6,950 nucleotides of DNA from Synergistaceae bacterium. GTDB taxonomy: Bacteria > Synergistota > Synergistia > Synergistales > Aminobacteriaceae. Location of the stretch: positions 1 to 6,950 of the forward strand of contig JAISSA010000270.1 in assembly GCA_031273365.1 (NCBI GenBank), written 5' to 3'. Both the position numbers and the translations under genes were made by a program. This document shows positions 1-5,131 of this stretch, piece after piece (position 1 is the first letter of the stretch; every line of letters starts with the position of its first letter). Below the pieces are notes generated by a model. The model had not been told where the DNA came from. It saw only the letters and a list, made by a program, of their open reading frames with translations, and ran no database searches.

Positions 1-1211
1 ACCCTGTTTTTCGCTCCGCCGCCGACCACCATAACGCGCCGGATCGTCGTCATCGACCGCAGCAGTTCGAAAGAGTCCCGCAGGCCATAGGTGATCCCCT
101 CCATGACCGCGCGAAAGACGCTCATCCCGTCGCTCATCGTGGACATGCCGTAAAGGACGCCCCGCGCGTTGGGGTTGCGGTGCGGCGTCCGCTCGCCCTG
201 AAGGTAGGGCAGCCACAACATGCCATGAGCGCCGATCGGGAGGGCCGCGACGCCCCGTTCGAGCTCGCCCCACGAAATGCCGGCGCCCATTTTCTCCCTG
301 AACCAGTCCAGGGACGCCGCCGCCGAGAGCATGACGCCCATATAGTACGAACGGCCCGGGATCACGTGGTTGAAGAAATGCAGCCTGCCGCTCCGGTCCG
401 GGGACGTCTCCTCCGTCACCCCGACGACCGTCCCCGAGGTGCCGACGGAGATCATGCAGTCGCCGGGCTCGCACACGCCGATCCCCAGCGCGGAGACCGC
501 GTTGTCCGCCCCTCCCGCGACGACCTCCACGGGCTCCCACTGCAAAGCCCGCGCCAGCTCCTGACGCAACTGACCGCGAACTTCATACGAGCTCTGAATC
601 CCGGGCAGCAGGCTTTCGTCGATCTCCAGCATCTCGAGCAGGCGGCCGTTCCACGATCTGCCCGAAACGTCGTACATCGCGCTGCCCGAGGCATCGGAGG
701 GATCGCAGCCGAAGCGCCCCGTCAGGCGGTATGCGATGTAATCCTTCGCGATCAGGCAGGTCTTCATCCGACTGTAGACCTCCGGCTCGTGTTTGCGCAG
801 CCAGAGGATCTTCGGCAGGGTAAAGCCCGGATAGATCGGGTTGCCGATCATCCCGATGACCGCCGCCTCCCCTCCCAGCGCTTTGGTCGCCTCCTCGCAC
901 TCGAGGGCCGTCCGCTGATCGCACCAGAGGATGGCGTTACGCAGGACACGGCCTTCCGCGTCCAGAGGCACGAGCGTATGCATCTGTCCCGACAGGCCGA
1001 TCCGCACCACCCTCATGTCCCGGGGAACGGCATGCAGCAGAGCCAGCACCCCCCGCCACCAGCTTTCCGGGTTCTGCTCCGCCCATGCCGGATGCGGCGT
1101 TACAAGGTCGAGCGAATGTGAAAGGCCCTTCACGACCGTCCCCGACATATCCGTCAAAAGGGCTTTAATCGCCGTCGTTCCAACGTCTATTCCCATGTAT
1201 ACGTCCATCAT
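1..1211 (-). CDS. xylB: xylulokinase (FGGY carbohydrate kinase), C-terminus cut by window edge
   Basis: Probable cytoplasmic kinase that phosphorylates D-xylulose with ATP to xylulose 5-phosphate, feeding the pentose phosphate pathway. Reading the minus strand from 1211 gives 403 uninterrupted codons and then the window ends. Family members are about 490-510 residues, so roughly the last 90 are missing. The FGGY_N domain spans about residues 4-245: phosphate-binding GIDVGTT (7-13, Asp9), substrate loop GLSGQMH (72-78), LWCDQR (95-100) and the likely catalytic base Asp236 in GGADNA. The FGGY_C domain follows: SVGTSGTVV (255-263), LPYLQGERTPHRNPNARG (334-351) and the start of the adenosine motif GGGAKN (397-402). 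Start choice: a GGAGG (1220-1224, minus strand) lies 8 nt before ATG 1211; a second ATG follows directly at 1208. The GQMH motif followed by LVPLD is the usual xylulokinase pattern, although position 79 is Thr where Gly is common. A related pentulose or hexulose kinase is possible. Confidence 0.88.
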   Translation of the reverse strand, partial: MMDVYMGIDVGTTAIKALLTDMSGTVVKGLSHSLDLVTPHPAWAEQNPESWWRGVLALLHAVPRDMRVVRIGLSGQMHTLVPLDAEGRVLRNAILWCDQRTALECEEATKALGGEAAVIGMIGNPIYPGFTLPKILWLRKHEPEVYSRMKTCLIAKDYIAYRLTGRFGCDPSDASGSAMYDVSGRSWNGRLLEMLEIDESLLPGIQSSYEVRGQLRQELARALQWEPVEVVAGGADNAVSALGIGVCEPGDCMISVGTSGTVVGVTEETSPDRSGRLHFFNHVIPGRSYYMGVMLSAAASLDWFREKMGAGISWGELERGVAALPIGAHGMLWLPYLQGERTPHRNPNARGVLYGMSTMSDGMSVFRAVMEGITYGLRDSFELLRSMTTIRRVMVVGGGAKNR

Positions 1212-1219
1212 CGAATCAA

Positions 1220-1224
1220 CCTCC
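1220..1224 (-). promoter_or_regulatory. ribosome binding site of xylB
   Basis: GGAGG on the minus strand, 8 nt upstream of the first of two adjacent ATG codons (1209-1211 and 1206-1208). It supports the first ATG as the start. Confidence 0.7.
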
Positions 1225-1240
1225 ACCCGAATTTGTTTTC

Positions 1241-1284
1241 ATCCGAAACAACCCCATCCGAAACAACCCCATCGAAACGAATCC
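1241..1284. repeat. 15-bp tandem repeat in the xylB leader (two perfect units plus a degenerate third)
   Basis: The unit ATCCGAAACAACCCC occurs at 1241-1255 and again, identical and head to tail, at 1256-1270. A diverged third copy (ATCGAAACGAATCC) fills 1271-1284. The block lies 30-73 bp upstream of xylB between divergent genes. It could be a slippage product in the leader or promoter, or repeated binding sites for a regulator. An inverted repeat TTGTTT/AAACAA (1233-1238 and 1246-1251, 7-bp spacer) overlaps the first unit. Confidence 0.7.
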
Positions 1285-1287
1285 ACT

Positions 1288-1314
1288 TTCTCAACTTCCA
1301 TATTGTAATATAAT
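1288..1314 (+). promoter_or_regulatory. putative promoter of the zinc-uptake operon
   Basis: A perfect TATAAT sits at 1309-1314. The -35 is poor: TTCTCA (1288-1293) matches four of six consensus bases with a short 15-bp spacer. If used, transcription would begin near 1321, just after the palindrome, and the ATG at 1318 could not then be the translation start of the first gene. Confidence 0.4.
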
Positions 1315-1319
1315 ACAAT
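1302..1319. promoter_or_regulatory. 18-bp near-palindrome, candidate Fur/Zur-family operator of the zinc operon
   Basis: ATTGTAATATAATACAAT is symmetric except for one mismatched pair (1308 against 1313), with perfect 6-bp outer arms ATTGTA/TACAAT. It covers a TATAAT (1309-1314) that would serve as the -10 box of the downstream metal-transport genes. The AT-rich TTGTAAT-type half-site resembles the general shape of Fur-family boxes (Zur, PerR, Fur). Which regulator binds, or whether any does, is inference from the shape and from the genes downstream. Confidence 0.5.
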
Positions 1320-1695
1320 GTGCCTGAAATCTGACGGGCAGGGTGAGCTTCCTGGAAAGGAGTGGCGTGAAATTTTTGCGATAGGTCTGCACAGACATGG
1401 ACGGTTTTTGAACGTACGGTTTTTGAACGTGACGATTTCGTTGTGTCTTCTTGCCGTCTTCCTGCTGACCGCTTTTTTTATCCTCACGCATACCGATCAC
1501 GACTGCGGCGGCGATGATTGCCCCGTCTGCGCGCACATTCACGACTGCTCCCGGACGCTGCGGCGTTTCGGTCTGTCGCGCGCTCTTCCGGGCGCCTTCG
1601 TGGTTCTGCTCCCGCTGTTTCTGCACCCGCCGGCGGTTTTTTTCCCGATCGGAGAAAAAACTCCCGCGGGAATAAAAGTCAGGCTGAACAATTGA
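1318..1695 (+). CDS. small membrane protein with a His/Cys-rich putative metal-binding motif (start uncertain)
   Basis: I know no experimental function. Proteins of this look, a short N-terminus, one hydrophobic segment, a His/Cys cluster and an end like KVRLNN, occur as hypothetical proteins beside zinc ABC transporters in clostridia-like bacteria (recalled, not searched). In the longest frame (125 codons) a membrane helix covers about residues 39-56. It is followed at once by HTDHDC (58-63), DDCPVC (66-71) and HIHDC (73-77). A second hydrophobic stretch spans about 91-110, and the tail is charged. The His and Cys residues lie right at the membrane face and could bind Zn2+. The start is unclear. 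ATG 1318 lies in the putative operator, and the good Shine-Dalgarno GGAAAGGAG (1354-1362) has no ATG, GTG or TTG in this frame at proper distance. Rare ATT 1372 or TTG/GTG codons near 1408-1429 are alternatives. It is first in the transporter operon. Confidence 0.6.
   Translation: MCLKSDGQGELPGKEWREIFAIGLHRHGRFLNVRFLNVTISLCLLAVFLLTAFFILTHTDHDCGGDDCPVCAHIHDCSRTLRRFGLSRALPGAFVVLLPLFLHPPAVFFPIGEKTPAGIKVRLNN
1401..1430 (+). repeat. perfect 15-bp tandem duplication inside the small membrane protein gene
   Basis: ACGGTTTTTGAACGT occurs at 1401-1415 and again at 1416-1430 with no gap. It keeps frame and duplicates RFLNV just before the first membrane segment of the His/Cys protein. The perfect identity suggests a recent slippage event. 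Confidence 0.8.
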
Positions 1696-1701
1696 TGGCG
1701 T

Positions 1702-1731
1702 CCGTGAAGGGGCAGAGCGGCTGTTTTACGG
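1702..1731 (+). other. possible intercistronic hairpin
   Basis: CCGTGAA (1702-1708) can pair with TTTTACGG (1724-1731), including one G-U pair. An inner CAG/CTG pairing is possible. No T-run follows, so it is not a classical terminator. It sits in the 126-bp gap (1696-1821) between the small membrane protein gene and znuA, where it could attenuate or stabilise the message. I see nothing else clear in this gap apart from the znuA ribosome binding site. Confidence 0.25.
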
Positions 1732-1821
1732 TCCTCGCCGGAGCCTGAAGGTCTGCGGATGTTCTATTTTCGTTATTTCCGACACGACGTCACACCAAAA
1801 TAAAGAGGAGGTTCTTTTATC

Positions 1822-2814
1822 TTGAATAAAACCCCGCATAAAAAAATCCTGCGCAGAACGACGTTTGCGCTGATGGTCGCGGTTATCCTGTCGATGCTCG
1901 CGGCTGTTGGCCTTTATGATCCCTGTTCGGCGGAGGGCGCGCCAGCAGGTTCAAGCGGTCGCATCAAAATCGTGGCCGCCGTTTTCCCGGTGTACGACTT
2001 CACCCGGGCCATCGTCGGAGAGGCGGCGGACCTGTCGATGCTGGTGCGCCCGGAGTCGGAAATTCACTCTTTCGATCCCTCGCCGCAGGATATTCTGTCG
2101 GTGCGAAACGCCGACGTCTTCATTTACGTCGGCGGGGAGAGCGACGCCTGGGTGGACGACCTTCTGGAGTCCATGGAGTCGTCCAATAAAACGATCGTTC
2201 GCCTGATCGACCGGGTCGACGCCGTGGCGGAAGAACTCGTCGAGGGTATGCAGCCCGAAGAGGAGGAAGGAGAGGCCGAAGAGGGCGAATACGACGAACA
2301 CATCTGGACCTCTCCCCGAAACGCCATGGCCCTGGTGCGGGCGATCGCGGACACGCTGTGCGGCGTGGACCCCAAAAACGCGGACGTTTACAGGTCGAAC
2401 GCGGAGAGGTATGTGCGCGACATCGGCAAACTGGACGAGGAGTTCAGGGCCCTCGTCGCCTCCTCGGGGCGCAAAAAGATCGTCTTCGGCGACAGATTCC
2501 CCTTCCGTTACTTTGCCGACGAGTTTGGGCTGGAGTATCGCGCGGCCTTTCCGGGGTGCCATACGGAGTCGGACGTCAGCGCCGCGACGATGGCCTACCT
2601 GATAAGGACCGTGAGAGACGAGAAAATTCCGGTGGTCTACACCATCGAGCTCAGCAATCAAAACATCGCGAAAGCCATCGCCGAACAGACCGGCGCGGAG
2701 GTTTTGACGCTGCACTCCTGCCATAACGTCACCAGGGCGGAATTCGAGTCCGGGGTCACCTGGCTTTCCCTCATGAAGGGCAATGTGGAGAATCTGAGGA
2801 AGGGCCTGAATTGA
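1822..2814 (+). CDS. znuA: metal (zinc-type) ABC transporter substrate-binding protein, ZnuA/AdcA family
   Basis: Exported protein that captures a divalent metal, most likely Zn2+, and hands it to the ZnuB permease. The 330 residues begin with a signal peptide: basic KKILRR (7-12), a hydrophobic core about 15-31 and a probable SPase I site after CSA (35-37). The Cys lacks a proper lipobox. The cluster A-I fold (TroA/ZnuA, PF01297) starts at IKIVAAVFPVYDF (48-60). Expected ligands are His82 in EIHSFDPSPQD and His160 in YDEHIWTSPRNA. The third ligand His of classical ZnuA appears replaced by Asp224 in VFGDRFPFRYF, followed by FPGCHTESD (His247, 243-251) and LHSCHNVT (297-304). The loop before His160 is Glu-rich (145-155), not His-rich as in classical ZnuA. 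TTG 1822 is the start: AGAGGAGG lies 10 nt upstream and no ATG precedes the signal peptide core. The stop overlaps the next gene by 4 bases. Manganese or iron remains possible. Confidence 0.9.
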   Translation: MNKTPHKKILRRTTFALMVAVILSMLAAVGLYDPCSAEGAPAGSSGRIKIVAAVFPVYDFTRAIVGEAADLSMLVRPESEIHSFDPSPQDILSVRNADVFIYVGGESDAWVDDLLESMESSNKTIVRLIDRVDAVAEELVEGMQPEEEEGEAEEGEYDEHIWTSPRNAMALVRAIADTLCGVDPKNADVYRSNAERYVRDIGKLDEEFRALVASSGRKKIVFGDRFPFRYFADEFGLEYRAAFPGCHTESDVSAATMAYLIRTVRDEKIPVVYTIELSNQNIAKAIAEQTGAEVLTLHSCHNVTRAEFESGVTWLSLMKGNVENLRKGLN

Positions 2815-3557
2815 CAAACGAAAAGTCGGTGAGTGAAACGAGTCGGGTCATTCTTTCTTCCCGGAACGTCAGCCTGTCCTACAACGGCAAAGTTGCCGTG
2901 GAGGACGTCAGCATCGACGTCCTGCGCGGGGATTATCTCTGCGTCGTCGGGGAAAACGGGTCGGGCAAGACGACGCTGATCAGGGGATTGCTGGGCCTTT
3001 TGAAGCCGGACGTCGGCAGTATCGAGTTTCGGGGCCTGAAACGGACCGAGGTCGGCTACCTGCCCCAGCAGACCGTCGTGCAAAGAGACTTTCCGGCAAG
3101 CGTGCGCGAGGTGGTGCTGACCGGGCGGCTCAACCGACACGGATTTTTCCCGTTTTACACGCGCCGCGATCACGCGCGCGTGGACGAGGTTCTCGAGCGG
3201 CTGGGCATTGCCGCTCAGGCGCGCACAGCCTATCGCGACCTCTCCGGCGGCCAGAAGCAGCGCGTGCTTCTGGCGCGTGCCCTCTGCGCCGCCGGAGAGC
3301 TGCTGATGCTCGACGAACCGGTGACCGGACTCGATCCCGTCATGGCCTCCGGGATGTACGAACTGTTCGAGAAGCTCAACCGTGACGGGATGACCCTCGT
3401 CATGATCTCCCACGACCTGAAGAGCGCCCTGCGTTACGGAAACAGAATTCTCCACATGCGCAGGCGGGCGCTTTTTTATGGAACGACGAGCGAGTACGTC
3501 CTCACCGACGTTTACCGCCGCATGAACGGAGGAGACGACAATGACGGCCTTGATTGA
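2811..3557 (+). CDS. znuC: metal ABC transporter ATP-binding protein
   Basis: Cytoplasmic ATPase that powers metal uptake through ZnuB. The 248 residues hold the full ABC set in order: Walker A GENGSGKTT (47-55), Q-loop YLPQQ (83-87), signature LSGGQ (144-148), Walker B LLMLDE (164-169), D-loop TGLD (172-175) and the switch His201 in ISHD. The length is normal for the ZnuC/TroB group, with no long C-terminal regulatory domain. TTG 2811 is preferred: AGGAAGGG ends about 6 nt before it, whereas the in-frame GTG 2829 has no ribosome binding site. The start overlaps the znuA stop (TTGA) and the end overlaps znuB by 17 bases, so the three transporter genes are translationally coupled. Confidence 0.93.
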   Translation: MTNEKSVSETSRVILSSRNVSLSYNGKVAVEDVSIDVLRGDYLCVVGENGSGKTTLIRGLLGLLKPDVGSIEFRGLKRTEVGYLPQQTVVQRDFPASVREVVLTGRLNRHGFFPFYTRRDHARVDEVLERLGIAAQARTAYRDLSGGQKQRVLLARALCAAGELLMLDEPVTGLDPVMASGMYELFEKLNRDGMTLVMISHDLKSALRYGNRILHMRRRALFYGTTSEYVLTDVYRRMNGGDDNDGLD

Positions 3558-4371
3558 GCTGCTGGGAGAGCTGTTTTCCTACGCGTTTATCGTGCGGGCG
3601 ATGGTGGTCGGCATCCTCGTTGCGCTCTGTGCGGCGCTTTTGGGGGTAACGCTGGTGCTCAAGCGTTACTCCATGATCGGGGACGGACTTTCGCACGTGG
3701 GGTTCGGAACTCTGGCGGTGGCCGTTTCGCTGCGTCTGGCGCCTCTGGAGTTTTCCGTGCCCGTCGTTATGCTGGCCGCGTTTTTGCTGCTTCGCATCAG
3801 CGAGAACTCCAAAATCAGGGGCGACGCCGCGATCGCCCTGATATCCAGCAGTTCGCTGGCGATCGGGGTCATGGTGATTTCCATGACGACCGGCATGAAC
3901 ACCGACGTGTGCAACTACATGTTCGGTTCCATTCTCGCCATGAGCAAAAGCGACGTGACCCTGAGCATCGTCGTCGCCGTCTTCGTGCTGGTCCTCTACA
4001 TTCTGTTCTACAACAGAATTTTCGTCGTGACGTTCGACGCGGATTTTGCCGGAGCGACGGGCATGAAGCCCGGGCGCTACAACATGCTGATCGCCTTGCT
4101 GACCGCGATGGTCATCGTGGTGGGGATGCGCATGATGGGCGCGATGCTGATATCGAGTCTCATCATCTTCCCCGCCCTCACCTCCATGCGCGTGTTTTCG
4201 AGTTTCCGGAGCGTGGTCATCTGCTCGGCGATTCTTTCCGTCGTCTGTTTTTTTATCGGGATGGTCCTTTCGTTTTGCCTCTCGACCCCGGCCGGCGCAA
4301 GCATCGTGATCGTCAACCTGGCGGCGTTCTGCCTTTTCCTGACGGCCGAAAAACTTGGAGTGAGAGTATAG
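3541..4371 (+). CDS. znuB: metal ABC transporter permease, ABC-3 family
   Basis: Integral membrane subunit that forms the metal path as a presumed homodimer, coupled to ZnuC. The 276 residues (usual family length) are mostly hydrophobic with about eight membrane segments, roughly at 15-40, 53-66, 69-86, 97-116, 138-158, 181-197, 200-216, 223-245 and/or 252-269. The family hallmark KRYSMIGDGLSHVGFG (41-56, PF00950) is intact, and GATGMKPGRY (171-180) is the typical cytoplasmic loop. ATG 3541 has GGAGG at 3528-3532, 8 nt upstream and inside the end of znuC. Zinc is inferred from similarity to ZnuB and from the neighbours; the permease sequence alone does not fix the metal. Confidence 0.92.
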   Translation: MTALIELLGELFSYAFIVRAMVVGILVALCAALLGVTLVLKRYSMIGDGLSHVGFGTLAVAVSLRLAPLEFSVPVVMLAAFLLLRISENSKIRGDAAIALISSSSLAIGVMVISMTTGMNTDVCNYMFGSILAMSKSDVTLSIVVAVFVLVLYILFYNRIFVVTFDADFAGATGMKPGRYNMLIALLTAMVIVVGMRMMGAMLISSLIIFPALTSMRVFSSFRSVVICSAILSVVCFFIGMVLSFCLSTPAGASIVIVNLAAFCLFLTAEKLGVRV

Positions 4372-4375
4372 AGCC

Positions 4376-4423
4376 TGAAATCAGAATATAGCTGGAGTAA
4401 GAATAGAGGGAGTAAGAATAAAG
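4376..4423 (+). repeat. 15-bp tandem repeat carrying a Shine-Dalgarno-like GGAG
   Basis: GGAGTAAGAATAGAG (4394-4408) is followed directly by GGAGTAAGAATAAAG (4409-4423), differing at one base. A weaker copy (CTGAAATCAGAATATAG, 4376-4392) precedes them. The real ribosome binding site GGAGG (4423-4427) follows straight after, so GGAG recurs at 4394, 4409 and 4423. It occupies most of the 64-bp gap between znuB and the next gene. Confidence 0.75.
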
Positions 4424-4435
4424 GAGGAAGCTGTC

Positions 4436-4894
4436 ATGAAAAAGAGCACAGTGACGAAATTTCTCGTTGCGCTTGCGGTTCTCGCCTTCACCGTATCGGC
4501 CGGTCGGCGCGCGTCCGCCGCCGGGGATTCAAAGATCTTCGAGATCAGGGAGAAGATGTTCATCGAGCAGTGCAACGACATTTATCTCAACCCGGACGAC
4601 TACGCGGGACGAAGGATAAAGCTGGAGGGTATTTACGAAGAGAACGTCGACGAGGAAAGCGGCGAGATTTTCCGTTACGTGTTCCGTTATGGCCCCGGTT
4701 GCTGCGGCAACGACGGAGTGGCCGGGTTCGAGTGCGTCGTCGAACCCGGCGCTCTGCCCAAACGGGGCGACTGGGTCGAAGCGATCGGGACGGTCGAGGT
4801 GGGTCAGGACGCCGATGGACTGGATTACGTCGTATTGAAGCCCTCCCGGCTGACGGTCATGGAGAAGCGCGGGGCGGAGTACGTAAACAACTGA
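4436..4894 (+). CDS. secreted protein of unknown function linked to zinc uptake (GPGCCGND motif, distantly YcgQ/DUF1980-like)
   Basis: Function unknown. The 152 residues start with a signal peptide (KK then a hydrophobic core 9-22) and a clear ASA site, with cleavage expected after Ala28. The mature 124-residue protein contains NDIYLNPDDYAGRRIKLEG (47-65), a paired cysteine in RYGPGCCGNDG (84-94; Cys89, Cys90), Cys100 in GFECVV, DWVEAIGTV and a C-terminal RGAEYV. The order NPxxYxGxxIxLxG, then CC, then DWVxxxGTV, then xYV resembles the C-terminal domain of the YcgQ/TIGR03943 (DUF1980) family, probably an OB-like beta fold. That link is from remembered motifs and is remote. The cysteines and the position 64 bp after znuB suggest a metal-binding or metal-handling helper outside the membrane. 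ATG 4436 has AAAGGAGG 8 nt upstream. It is likely the last gene of the znu operon; I see no terminator between znuB and it. Confidence 0.8.
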   Translation: MKKSTVTKFLVALAVLAFTVSAGRRASAAGDSKIFEIREKMFIEQCNDIYLNPDDYAGRRIKLEGIYEENVDEESGEIFRYVFRYGPGCCGNDGVAGFECVVEPGALPKRGDWVEAIGTVEVGQDADGLDYVVLKPSRLTVMEKRGAEYVNN

Positions 4895-4927
4895 CGCTCA
4901 GATTTGACGTATTGACGCATTCGATAT

Positions 4928-4955
4928 TTGACAGATACGGGTTTTGTGATATATT
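4928..4955 (+). promoter_or_regulatory. promoter of tRNA-Arg
   Basis: A perfect -35 TTGACA (4928-4933), a 16-bp spacer and an extended -10 TGATATATT (4947-4955) place transcription start near 4962, about 8 nt before the mature tRNA. This is the best promoter in the window. Two more TTGACG hexamers lie at 4904 and 4912. Confidence 0.75.
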
Positions 4956-4969
4956 TTTCTACTGTGTGC

Positions 4970-5045
4970 GGGCTTGTAGCTCAGCGGATAGAGCGACGGC
5001 CTCCTAAGCCGTAGGTCGGCAGTTCGAGTCTGCCCAAGCTCGCCA
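4970..5045 (+). tRNA. tRNA-Arg(CCU)
   Basis: A complete 76-nt cloverleaf. Acceptor GGGCTTG (4970-4976) pairs with CAAGCTC (5035-5041) with one G-U. The D arm is GCTC/GAGC (4979-4982 and 4991-4994). The anticodon stem is ACGGC/GCCGT with loop CTCCTAA (5001-5007), giving anticodon CCT (5003-5005) for AGG. The T arm is GGCAG/CTGCC with TTCGAGT (5023-5029). The discriminator is G5042 and CCA is encoded (5043-5045). It has its own promoter, and the flanks show no repeated tRNA 3' end that would mark an inserted element. Confidence 0.96.
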
Positions 5046-5071
5046 TGGGTATTAGATTGAGGGTCTTTTTT

Positions 5072-5099
5072 AGGGGGGCAGGCGTTAGCTTACCCCCCT
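5072..5099. other. G6/C6 hairpin between the convergent tRNA and protease genes
   Basis: AGGGGGG (5072-5078) and CCCCCCT (5093-5099) are perfectly complementary around a 14-nt loop that can form an inner GC/GC pair. A T6-7 run lies just before it on the plus strand (about 5065-5071), not after it. Neither strand therefore shows a classical stem plus U-tail. It may act as a transcription barrier or a 3'-end RNA structure for the tRNA transcript. Confidence 0.4.
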
Positions 5100-5131
5100 G
5101 ATAGATCGTGCCGTGACTGACGCTGGTTTGG

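Noticed and set aside
180..1121. 313-codon plus-strand reading frame over the kinase
   Set aside because: It lies antisense to xylB, whose protein carries all FGGY motifs without a break. The plus-strand product is rich in Arg, His and Pro, with no recognisable domain or ribosome binding site, typical of a GC-driven shadow.
1241..1284. CRISPR-like array
   Set aside because: The 15-bp units are contiguous with no spacers and too short.
1373..1378. Programmed -1 frameshift at the T5 run in the first operon gene
   Set aside because: The bases around the run (A TTT TTG) do not fit the X XXY YYZ slippery pattern, and no clear stimulatory stem follows. A sequence error or alternative start is simpler.
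1239..1487. 82-codon minus-strand frame ending in a WGCFG repeat
   Set aside because: The repeated peptide is just the translation of the 15-bp tandem repeat in the xylB leader. The frame crosses both promoters and the first zinc-operon gene.
1951..2817. 288-codon minus-strand reading frame over znuA
   Set aside because: Antisense to a clear binding-protein gene. The composition is a mirror of the real gene and no domain is visible.
2658..3455. 265-codon minus-strand reading frame over znuC
   Set aside because: Antisense to an ABC ATPase with every motif intact. No domain and no convincing start signal.
4970..5045. tRNA-associated integration site
   Set aside because: No second copy of the tRNA 3' end, integrase gene or other mobile-element signature is present within the window.
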